From assembly GCF_018614205.1 (NCBI RefSeq), contig NZ_JAGGOS010000084.1, forward strand, positions 39,522-103,521: DNA of 64,000 nucleotides. Reading direction: 5' to 3'. The DNA comes from Streptomyces sp. ISL-36. Lineage in GTDB: Bacteria; Actinomycetota; Actinomycetes; Streptomycetales; Streptomycetaceae. The position numbers and the translations under genes were made by a program. A model generated the notes under the pieces. It did no database searches and was not told where the DNA came from. It saw nothing but the letters and a program-made list of their open reading frames with translations. Of this stretch, positions 9,522 through 19,000 are shown piece after piece (position 1 is the stretch's first letter; each line of letters opens with the position of its first letter).

Positions 9522-10684
9522 GGATGGACCGCTTCCGAGATGGCCACGTGTGCGTTGCGGCTCAGACTGAACCTCTGTTTGAACTCGCCCGGTTTGAGCG
9601 TGCTGGTGACGCTCTTGACGTAGTACTCGCCGTCGTACGCCGGACCCGCGCCCCGCACCCCGACCAGGCGACGGGCCTGGAGAGGGCGTCCGTAGCGCAT
9701 CACGTCGAGCGACCCCGAGGCGGAGATCACCTGTGCGGACTGGGCCGCCCTCGCCATCGCGCGAGCCGTCGTCTTCACGATGTCGAACTTGGCCGTGGCA
9801 TCGTCCCGGTCGGTCGTGCCCTCGGTCGCCTTGCGGCCGGCGTTGATCGGTTTGACGGACAGCGGGACCGGGATCTTCCGGCCGAGCGGGGGATTGAGCG
9901 GGGTGATGTCCGGTACCGGAATCGGGATGGTGAGGTGCGCCTTCGGCAGGTGCCCGAGGACGAGCGGCACGGAGCGCGCGATGCCGTCGAAGGAGAACGA
10001 CAGGGACTCCACGTTGGTCGCGGCGTCCATGTTGACGCTGAGGGCGGCCTGTGCGCGGCCCGTGCGTACCTCCGGACCCCAGTAGGCGAGGTTCTGGCCG
10101 GGGCGCGGTCCCGGCTCGACGTAGAAGACGTAGCCTGCCTCGTCCGCGAGCCTGCTGATCTGCTCGTAGTCCGTGCCCTGCTGGTTCGGCACCTGCTCCA
10201 GGGGGTTGGGGGCCAGCAGCAGCACGCTGGGCACGATCTGCGGGACCAGTCCGTACATCGCGTACTTGCCGACGAGGAAGCCGACACACAGTTCGGGCGG
10301 CATGGCCGGGAGTTTCAGCCAGCTCATGTCGACCAGGTCCATCATCTGCGTCACGTCGACACCAGTGAGGGTCAGGGTGGACTGCGCGGCGTCATTGCTC
10401 GGCGCGACGTCATGGCGCGTGATCACTCCGTCCATGAGGACGGTGGAGACCCCGTCGACATGGGCCACCAGGATCACCCGGGCCGGCGGATCGAGCGAAC
10501 GGCCGGGCAGCAGCCTCCGGTTGAGCAGACCGTCCCGGGCCAGCGCGAACTTCAGCTGGAAGCCGCTGCGCTGTCCGGCCGAGACCGTGATCTGAGCTTC
10601 CAGCAGAGCCTCGGCCAGCTCGGCGGGTACCGGCTCGGCACGCAGCGCGCCGGTCATCAGGGTGAACGTGACGCCCTTAAGCAC
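9518..10684 (-). CDS. Hub protein, gp27/VgrG N-terminal-like
   Basis: A 388-residue protein starting at a GTG (10684) that overlaps the LysM gene by eight bases. It resembles the gp27-like half of VgrG/Afp8: an initial beta-barrel region (MLKGVTFTLMTG to about 110), the conserved QGTDYEQISRLADEAGYVFY region near 170-190 and a second barrel ending with YDGEYYVKSVTSTLKPGEFK and KQRFSLSRN. It should form the trimeric platform between inner tube and spike. Its position directly before the OB-fold spike gene supports this. The split hub/spike arrangement matches other actinobacterial eCIS loci as far as I know. Confidence 0.87.
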   Translation of the reverse strand: MLKGVTFTLMTGALRAEPVPAELAEALLEAQITVSAGQRSGFQLKFALARDGLLNRRLLPGRSLDPPARVILVAHVDGVSTVLMDGVITRHDVAPSNDAAQSTLTLTGVDVTQMMDLVDMSWLKLPAMPPELCVGFLVGKYAMYGLVPQIVPSVLLLAPNPLEQVPNQQGTDYEQISRLADEAGYVFYVEPGPRPGQNLAYWGPEVRTGRAQAALSVNMDAATNVESLSFSFDGIARSVPLVLGHLPKAHLTIPIPVPDITPLNPPLGRKIPVPLSVKPINAGRKATEGTTDRDDATAKFDIVKTTARAMARAAQSAQVISASGSLDVMRYGRPLQARRLVGVRGAGPAYDGEYYVKSVTSTLKPGEFKQRFSLSRNAHVAISEAVHP

Positions 10685-11042
10685 CGGCGCCTCCGGGGCC
10701 CTCCGCGGCGGCGCTCACCCGCAGGACCCGGCCGGGCTCGGCGGCCAGCCCGGCGGGCCGGGCGTCGAGGGTGGCATCGGCCAGCCGCCAGAAGAGCGTG
10801 GGGTCGCCGAACACCTCGGCCGCGAGGGTGTCGATCCGGTCGCCGTCCCGGACCCGGACCCGGCCCAGTGTCGCGGATGCGTCGGGCTGGGGCACGAATC
10901 GTCGGCGCAGGTGCACGGTCACTGTGCCGTCCGGGTTCCGCCGCTCGGCGGTCGGCGTGTCCCGGTAGCGGCTGTTCGGTGCCTGGTGCACCGGGGGCGC
11001 GCCGGTGACGGAGGCGAGGAACTGGCTGATGTCGACACTCAT
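10677..11042 (-). CDS. LysM-domain baseplate protein (Afp7/gp53-like)
   Basis: A 121-residue protein with ATG at 11042 in an ATGA overlap. The C-terminal half contains a LysM-like module: RVRVRDGDRIDTLAAEVFGD, then PTLFWRLADATLDARP, ending in RVLRVS. LysM folds of this kind occur in gp53/Afp7 baseplate proteins and phage tail protein X, where they clamp adjacent wedges rather than bind peptidoglycan. There is no signal peptide, so a cell-wall role is unlikely. In related loci this domain is the C-terminus of a larger CIS-tube protein; here it is separate and follows that protein. Confidence 0.85.
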   Translation of the reverse strand: MSVDISQFLASVTGAPPVHQAPNSRYRDTPTAERRNPDGTVTVHLRRRFVPQPDASATLGRVRVRDGDRIDTLAAEVFGDPTLFWRLADATLDARPAGLAAEPGRVLRVSAAAEGPGGAGA

Positions 11043-11695
11043 GACACTCCTCCGATGCCGAGCGCGGCGATGCCGGCCGGAGCCTGCCGAGAGGCCAGCT
11101 GTTCGAGCCGTTGATGATGCGTCATGGCCAGGCTGCCCGCGAGCGTGCCCACGCCGACGTCGTTGACCGTGGAGACCCGCAGCCCCAGATGGACCTTGGC
11201 CCGGACGGGATTGAGCTGCGTGTCGAAGCTCTCCTCGGTGATGGAGAACTCGGTGATCCGGACGGGCGTGATGTGGTGCTTGGACCAGACGAACAGCGTC
11301 AGCGGGGTCGGTGGAGGGATCACTTCCAGCGCGCCCGCGGCGGCCAGGGCCGCGGCGGAGCGGACCGCGTCCACCGTCGGATAGACGATCGTCTCCAGCA
11401 GGGCGAGCTGGGACCGCAGTCCCACCTCCACGACCGTACGGTTGGCCTCAGGGAACTCCAGCTGGTCTGCGGCGTCGAACTCGGCGTCCAGCGTGATGGT
11501 CTGCGCCGGCGGCCCGGTCAGCCGCAGGGCCTCCGCCTTCGCCCCCGCGTCACCCCCGGCACCGCGGACCTGGAAGGAACGGGCGACCGTGTCGGGGTTG
11601 TACTGCAGGGTGATGACCCGGCGCACGGCACCGCTCGTCGGATCGAGCAGGACGATGCCACCGCGCACGGTACGGGGCGAGCCAACCGGACTCAT
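11039..11695 (-). CDS. CIS tube-type hub adaptor protein
   Basis: A 218-residue protein with ATG at 11695 (ATGA overlap). Residues 10-60 read GGIVLLDPTSGAVRRVITLQ, then YNPDTVARSFQVRG, the start of the contractile-injection-system tube N-terminal domain seen in Afp7-like proteins. Residues 70-170 (LDAEFDAADQLEFPE, SKHHITPVRITEFSITEESF) continue that family. It is thought to link the inner tube to the hub. Together with the following LysM gene it appears to be a split version of a single CIS-tube plus LysM protein. Fold family fairly sure, exact position in the particle inferred. Confidence 0.82.
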   Translation of the reverse strand: MSPVGSPRTVRGGIVLLDPTSGAVRRVITLQYNPDTVARSFQVRGAGGDAGAKAEALRLTGPPAQTITLDAEFDAADQLEFPEANRTVVEVGLRSQLALLETIVYPTVDAVRSAAALAAAGALEVIPPPTPLTLFVWSKHHITPVRITEFSITEESFDTQLNPVRAKVHLGLRVSTVNDVGVGTLAGSLAMTHHQRLEQLASRQAPAGIAALGIGGVS

Positions 11696-13068
11696 CGCTT
11701 CTCCTTGAGCATGCGCAGCACGTTGAGCAGGTCGATGCCGCCGGTCGTCGTGTGGATGCCCTGGCGGCGCAATTCGTCGTTCACCCGGTCCGGGCCGGTG
11801 AGCCCCTCGCGGCTGAGCTCGCGGTCGACCAGGACCTGGGTGCCGAGGTTGGCCGCGTTCCGCGCGTGCTGCTCGGGCACACCCATGGCGCGGAACCGCT
11901 CGTACCAGTAGCGCGTGTGGGTTTCGATGGCCGCGGCGGTACGGGGATCGATGGCGCCCGCCCCGTGGGCGACGAACGACTGCCGCATGGCCGGCCAGTT
12001 CACCAGCGGCTCCTCGGTGCGAGGAGGCGGCTTGTGGAAGGGGGAGTCCGCGAGCCCCGGATCGCGCAGCGTCGGCAGTGGATGACGGGGATCCCGGTAG
12101 TACGGGACGGGCTCCCGCAGCCTGACGTCGGGGACGTCCGGCAGCTTCCCCGGCGGGAGCGGCGGCTGCACCGGGTCGAGCCGCAGTCCTCCGCCGTGCT
12201 GCTGAGGGCCGGGCGCCTGCGACGAGGACGGGGGCTGCGGTTGCGGGAGCGCGGTGGCCCGGATGCCGACGCGTCGGTTCGCCGTGGCGTCCTCGCCGAA
12301 CTCCGTCGTCGCCCCGTGCGCGTGGATCCTCACCACGGACCCGGCCGGCAGCATCGCCCCCAGCACCACCGCCACGGTCGCCGCCCGGTGGGCGGAGAGG
12401 TTGACGTTGTACTCGGCGTCGCCCTCCCGGCTGGCGTAGCCGTCCACGTCCACCTGCAACGGCTGGTGGCCTTGGAGGACGGCCCGCAGGGACGTGAGGT
12501 CCATGCTGGAAGGGCCCGTGGAGTCGTGGTCGAACAGCACCCGCGCGTCCTCCGTGGCCGGCCGGGTCCGTACGACGTCGAACGGCGTGGAAGGCGGCGC
12601 GAGCGGCGTCGCGCGACCCGGTGAGCGCTCCTGCCGCTGCAGGGCGGTCACCCCGGCCCTGCGCTGCTGGAGCACATGGACGAGCTCATGGGCCAGGACG
12701 GCCCGGTCGGCGTCAGGGGCGAGCATCACGTGTTCGCCCACCGTGAACCCGAGACTGTCCTCCCGCTCGGTCGCGCGTGCCGCGGCCGCGTCGTCATGCA
12801 CGCGGACCGAGCGCAGATCCGCACCGAAGCGCCGCTCGAAGAAGCGGCGGTCGGCGTCCTCGATCGGCCGGCCGACGCCCGGCGGACCGCCCCCGCGGTG
12901 ATCCCGGTGGGGCACCTCGCCGGCCGTACGCGGCGTGGCCCGAGCGGACGGGTCCAGGGCCGTCCGCGCCGCCCGGTCCGCCTCGCGCTCGGCGGCCCGG
13001 CGCGGGGACGGTGAACCGGAGTCGCCGGCCTCCGGATGCGAACGGGGGGAACGGGAGAAGCCGGTCAC
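11692..13068 (-). CDS. DUF4157 (eCIS core domain) protein fused to OmpA-like domain
   Basis: I take GTG 13068 as the start (458 residues). It overlaps the upstream TGA as GTGA and has GGAGG four bases upstream, while the more distal GTG at 13080 lies in that ribosome site. Residues 65-145 are a DUF4157 eCIS core domain: FFERRFGADLRSVRVHDDAA, then a HELVH zinc-protease-type motif at 127-131 followed by VLQQRRAG. Residues about 177-275 are OmpA-like (VDVDGYASREGDAEYNVNLS, AHRAATVAVVLG, ANRRVGI). A proline-rich linker and an unrecognised helical tail (350-458) follow. DUF4157 marks eCIS cargo and accessory proteins. The OmpA domain could bind peptidoglycan, yet no signal peptide is present. Effector or adaptor are both possible. 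Confidence 0.82.
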   Translation of the reverse strand: MTGFSRSPRSHPEAGDSGSPSPRRAAEREADRAARTALDPSARATPRTAGEVPHRDHRGGGPPGVGRPIEDADRRFFERRFGADLRSVRVHDDAAAARATEREDSLGFTVGEHVMLAPDADRAVLAHELVHVLQQRRAGVTALQRQERSPGRATPLAPPSTPFDVVRTRPATEDARVLFDHDSTGPSSMDLTSLRAVLQGHQPLQVDVDGYASREGDAEYNVNLSAHRAATVAVVLGAMLPAGSVVRIHAHGATTEFGEDATANRRVGIRATALPQPQPPSSSQAPGPQQHGGGLRLDPVQPPLPPGKLPDVPDVRLREPVPYYRDPRHPLPTLRDPGLADSPFHKPPPRTEEPLVNWPAMRQSFVAHGAGAIDPRTAAAIETHTRYWYERFRAMGVPEQHARNAANLGTQVLVDRELSREGLTGPDRVNDELRRQGIHTTTGGIDLLNVLRMLKEKR

Positions 13069-16000
13069 GGAGTCCTCCACACGATGTCCTTGGCGACGGC
13101 GCGCTCGATATGGGCGGTGACCCGATGGGGCGTGAAGCCGGGCAGCAGGTACACCTCGAAGTCACGGAAGCCGTAGATGTCGATCCTGCCCGTGGAGACG
13201 GCGGAGCCGCCGGGCAGCCGGATCATCGTCGATTCGATCTTCGCCCGGGTGTCGGCGGGTTCGCCGGGCGCCACCTGGGCCACGCTCGCCGCGACCTGCT
13301 TCACCTCACCGGGGATGTGCCCCGTGAGGTGCAGTCCACTCAGGGCGTCCCGGGCGAGCGTCACCGTGCCCGAGACGAACCCGCCGCTGGCCGCCGCCAG
13401 ATCGATCGGGAGCGGCTTCGCGCTCCGCATCGACAGTTCGACGTCGATGTCGCGAAGGCTGAACGGCATGCCCGGCGGTTCGTCCTTCTTCTCCGGTGCG
13501 TCGAGCTTCTGCCTTGCTTCGCCCTCGATGTTCAGCAGTCTCCAGATCCGCACCCGCTCCGACTTCTCGGCCTCGCGGAGCTCGTCACGGTCCAGGTCCC
13601 AGCTCGCGACGACGAAGCGTTCCGATCCCTTGTCGCCCCGGATACCGACGCCGAACTCCAGGTGGGGCGGTGTGGAGTGCAGCGTGAAGTTCATGGCGTG
13701 ACGCCACCCGCCGAGGAACTGCCGCTCGATCTCGCGGTACCGCAGCCGTCCGTCCACGACACGCAGGTCGACGTGGAGGTCGCCCAAGGCAGGCAGACGC
13801 ATGGCGATCCTGCCCTGGAGCGAATCGAAGACCTCCTGATACGGGCCGAGCGTGGCGAGGGTGGCCGTCCACGGGTGCTGTGCGGCCGGCTTCTTCTGCG
13901 GCGGGCCGTGGAACCGCGCCTCGAACCGGGCGTCCTGGATCTCGAGTTCGTCGAGGGTGACCCCGACCGGTCCCCTGGCCCGGTCCGTGTCGATGCGGGA
14001 CTTCCCGGGCAACGTGGCCCGGTCCACGGTCACCTGGAACTCCGACCCACCGCTCTCCTGGTTCTCGTACTGCAGTCCGGTCACACCGAGGTCGGTGAGC
14101 GTGATCCTGCCCGTGGCCGATTCGTAGTGCACGGACTCGGCGCCGACCCCGGCCGCTCGGGGACGCCCCTGGCCGGGGATCCCCCTGGTGCGCAGCCGGT
14201 GGCGGGGGGTGCTCCGGAAGACGGCTTCGATGCCGGTCAGGCTGGGGTGGAGGACGTCGAGGAGGAGGCCGCCCCCACTGAGGAAGCGCACGTCGATCCG
14301 TTCGGCGAAGGCTCGCGCCTGTGCCTCCTGGACGATGCCCTTGACCCGCGCCCGGATGTCCGGGACGAGCAGCGCCGGCCGCGATGCGGTGGACTGACCG
14401 GGGTCGGTCTCGCCCCCGATCCGCAACCGCAGTTCGGGGATGCTCCAGCCGCCCCCCGGAGCGGTCGGCGGGGCCAGGACGACCCCCTCGGGAGGCAGCA
14501 CCAGGCGCGTGTCCCGCAGCACCATGGACTCGCCCGGCGGCAGCCACACCTCGACGGGACCCTGCTCCTCCGGCTTCTCCCCGGCGGACAGCTGCGGCAG
14601 GGTGAGCTTGAGACCGTCCGCCTCGATCGTGTCCACCCCGACCTCACGCAGCACGATCCGGCGAATCGGCGAGGCGTCGCGCCCACGGGCCGCCCGTTCG
14701 GCCGGGGAGCGCAGCTCCACCTTGAGCCTGGCCGCGATCCGGTGCAGTCGGACACCGCGGCCACCGGGCATGCTGTCGAGCAGCACGTTCGCGGACCGGT
14801 AGTGGATCTCGTCGAGGCCGAGGTCGGCGATCCGCAGGCCCGGCTCGTCGCCCGGCCCGAACTCGACCCCCTCCGGCCCGATGTCGACGACGCCCGTGTC
14901 CAGACCGTCGATGGTGAACCGGCTCTCCGCCACGTGGGCCGACTCCTCGGCACCGGTGGGACCCGGGTCGGACCACACTCCCTCGGCGTCCACGGAGGCA
15001 CGTGCCCTGAGCCTGACATGGCCGTTCGACAGGAACGAGGCGTTCAGCCCGGTGACGCGGACGGTCGCCTCGGCCAGGAGGTTCCGCGCGAGCTGGCCGC
15101 GGAACTCCGCCTGTACCGACCCGACGTCCAAAGTGCCCGTCGTCACGCCACGGTCCGCTGTCCAGGCGAAGCCGGAAAGCGAGATGTCGCGGATCTCCAG
15201 CGGGTGATGACCTGGAGGGAGCTTGGAGTGCCTGGGGGTGCGGCCCAGTTCGAGATGGAGCGAACCCTGGTGGTACGCCAGCTGATCGGCGGTGATGGAC
15301 GTGACCTTCAGGGTGTCGACGGCCACGCGCATCGGCCCGCCCGTGGGGGCGGTGACGCTGCCGGTCGCGGTCAGCCCGGACAGCACGGCCGGTCCGTCCG
15401 ACACCAGCGAGGCGCCGTCGGCCGTGGCCCAGTGCAGCCGGCCGAGCTCGACGGTGGGGATCAGGAGCGTGCGGATCGTCCACACGTCCCCCGAGCGGTG
15501 CACGGAGGCGCCTCCGACGAGGAGCTTTCGGAGGACGACCCCGCGGCTCGGCCCGCTGTCCGCCTCGCCCGTGAACTGGAGGCCCCCAAGATCGACGTCG
15601 CTCAGGCTCTTGACGCCCGTGCCGTCGGTGGCGGCCCGCACCCGGAGAGCACCGTTGATCACCGGCGGACCCTGGACTCGGGCACTGGCGATGCCCAGCC
15701 GGCCGCCGAAGGCGCCCGCCGTCAGCTGGATGTCCAGGTTCTCGATCGCGCCGACGCTCAGCTCGTCGGGCAGCGGGCTTCCGGCGGTCGCCGGGGCACC
15801 GATCGCGAAGTCCATGCCGCGTACGTCGATGTCGAGCAGCGCGCCGCCTTTCACCTCCGCCCGGAACGGAGTGCTCGCCCCGTTGTTCTCGAAGACGAGC
15901 CCGGGCGCGGCGGCCCTGGCGCAGTGCAGCTGGACCACATGAGCGTGCCAGCCGCCCTTCGGGTCCCCCGCACGGCGCAGGAGTCCCGCGTCCAGGAAGA

Positions 16001-19000
16001 CGCCGTCGAGCCGGGCGGTGTCGTCGGAGTGGACCCATGCGTCGGAGGTGCGGAAGTCAAGGCCCCTGAGGGTCGCGGACGCGAGATCGATCCGGACCGG
16101 CTTGATCCCCGTGATCGCGCCACCCGGCTTTTCGCGCAGCACGGTGACGCTGCTCCTCAGGCCGGAGAGGCCGATTTCGGCGGCCTTCGCGTCCGGGCGG
16201 CCGAGTGCCGCGCCCTGTACGGAGATCTTGTCCGCCTCGATGTCGTACGAGTCCCGTTTCCTCGACGCCACCTTGACACCCGCGACCGTGAGCTCCTTCA
16301 CGGAGACTGCTCCGGCTCGGACGCCGCGCGCGGTCACGGAGTCGGCCGTTCCCGAGCCGGTCAGGCCGGCGAGGAACGAGGGTCCGGTGGATTCGAAGCC
16401 CCCGCCGACGCCCCGCCCCTCGACCGTCTCGGCCCGGTACCCGAACACGAGGCGCAGGGATTCCCGTTCCTCGACGAGGGTCTGCGTTTCCTGCGGCGTG
16501 AGCGGTGGAGTGCTGACGCCTCGGGCCCTGCTGTCCAGCTCCTCGTACGACCGGACCCTCCCGAGCAGCCCTTCCAAAGGTCCGCGCTGCTGGGGAGGCA
16601 GCCCCTTGAGCTGCTGCTCCAGCTCTGACGAACCGGGGATCTCCCCGAGGACGGCGACGTCGGTGGCCGTGGCCGTGGCGGCCCGGATCCCGCCGGTGAG
16701 CGCGGGACCCGCCGCCTCGGTGCCGGCACGGGAGGAGCGGGCGCGGAAGGCCTTGACGCGGTCGGCGTCGGTGACGAACACCGAGGTCGACTCGATGTCC
16801 GGCGTGAAGGCCGGTCCCGACACCTCGCCACCCACTCCGCCCAGCGTCAACGAGGCGGCGCGGACGTCGCCGGAGAGACCCTTCAGCTCGGCCTTGGCGA
16901 CATCGAGGACGAGTCCACCCGCCAGCTCCTGTTCGAGCCGGGCGGCCTCCTTCCGCTCCGTCTCCCCGACGCTGGAGGCCGACTTCAGGAACTGCTGACG
17001 CAACTGCTGCAGGCGCTTGTCCTTCTCCTCGCACCGGGCCAGCTCCGCGCGGGCCCTGTCGAGCTGTTCGCGCAGCGCCGTGCGTGCCGGAGCGGCGTCG
17101 TCGTCCGGCTTCTCACGGTCCAGCCGCTGCCTCAGCACCTCGACCCGCGCCTTGCACAGGGCGACCTGGTTCAGGCCGCCGCCGATCAGGAGATGGTCGA
17201 AGCTCGCCCGCTCGGCGGTGATGCCGGCGCCGTAGGCGAGCCCCTCGAGCGTGAGGTTTCCGACGGTCATCTGCATGCCCTGGAGGGAGAAGGCACGGGG
17301 GAGGGACCGTACGAACGGCAGACGGACGACACGCAGGATCGGCTCGATGAAGCGTGTCACCGCCGGGCCGAGGGCCAGGGAGAGCCACGGTGGGCTCACG
17401 GGCGGCTGGGCCGTCGGCTCTTCCGTGCCCGTCCGGCCCACTCTGGCGTCGAGCGAGGTGGCCAGCAGCCTTGCCACGCCCAGCATCAGATCCTCGCCCG
17501 TGACGAGCGCGTCGGTCGCCTCGGCCCTGCCCAGCTTGGCTTGCACCCCGGTCGGCCGGCCTGCCTCCTCCACGGGGTAGTTCGCGCGCGCCTCGAAGTC
17601 GCTCAGAACCATCCGGCCGCATTTCAGCACCTTGCCGGGGGTGACCAGGTCGACCGGACCGAGGTCGAGCGCACCCTTGGCAGCGACATGCAGCTGACCG
17701 GTCTCCGGCTCGTACTCGGCGGTCACCAGTGCGCCGCGGAACTCCACGTTCTCGAATCCGATGGACTTGCGGGAGAAGACGACGCCGTGTGGCACCGGGA
17801 CCATCAGCTTGATCACGAACCACATCAACCCGCCCGAGAGCCGGATGGCGTCCTGGAGACCCTCCGGTGCTCTCCCCTTGAGCGTCTGCGGCGCGTACTC
17901 GGTCCGGTGCGGCTGCGCGTACAGCTCGAAGGCCTCCACCAGGGCGGGGAGCCGCTCACCCTTGGAAGAGAAGGCCTGGGTCTCCCTGGACCGGTCGAAC
18001 ACGAACCGTCGCAGGCCCAGTTCGACGGCCATCCGGACCAGCGTGCGCAGCTCCGCCGCACGGTCCTCGGTCCAGAGGCGGTTGTCGCGCAACCGCTCCC
18101 GCAGCCGTTCCCCTTCCTTGCCCTCCCTGTCGACGAACAGGCTGACGCCCGCCGACTGCCGCATCTCCTCGGTCAGCGCGTCCGTCATGGCCGCCCAGCG
18201 TTCGGTCGCGGCCAGCTCTTCGCGGTCATCCGCGGGCAGGCAGCGCGCCAGCTGGAACGCGAGGAAGGCTTCGCGTGAGGAGACGGACCAGCGGGAGAAC
18301 AGACCTCCGACGAAGGGCAGCTGCGACCAGAAGTTACGGGAGATCAGATCGTGGATGTGGCGGATCAGGTGGACCGGGTCGCGCAGGGCGACGACGGAAC
18401 GCAGCACCTGGACGGCGTCGAGGTCGCGGAGGAAGGCCAGGGGCAGCGCGGACAGGACGGGGGAGAGCTTGCCGAGCTGGTCGAGACGGACCACGACGGC
18501 GCGACGCACCTTGAGGGCGCGCTCCGGCCCGAGCTCGTTGCCCGCGGTGCCGATCCGGCGGACGGCATCCGGGGCGGAGGACTGGCGGGCGCCGCGCGTC
18601 ACGTCCTCCAGAACGCGCTGCCACACCGTGCGGGCGGGCTTGTCGGAGAGTTCGTCGGCGACAGAGCCCGCGACGTCGGCGAGCCGTCCTTCGGCGGTCT
18701 CCACCACGATCCCCTCGTACTGCTCGCGGCGTTCGGAGGGGATGTTGTCCTCGAGGCGCCGGAACCACTTGCCGCCGTCGAGGCGCCGCCAGCGGTCCTG
18801 GTCCGCCGGGGGGAGCCGTCGGACGATCTGGTACGCCAGCCAGGCGTCCCGCTTTCCGATGCCGCTGAGGGAGCCGAACAGCCCGTAGGTGAGGAGGGAC
18901 TGGAGGCGGACGAGGTTCGCCGCGACCGGGCGGTGTCTGACGACCTCCAGCAGGACATGGCCGTACGCGTTCGACTCGTCCCGCTCGTCCTCCGGCAGGG

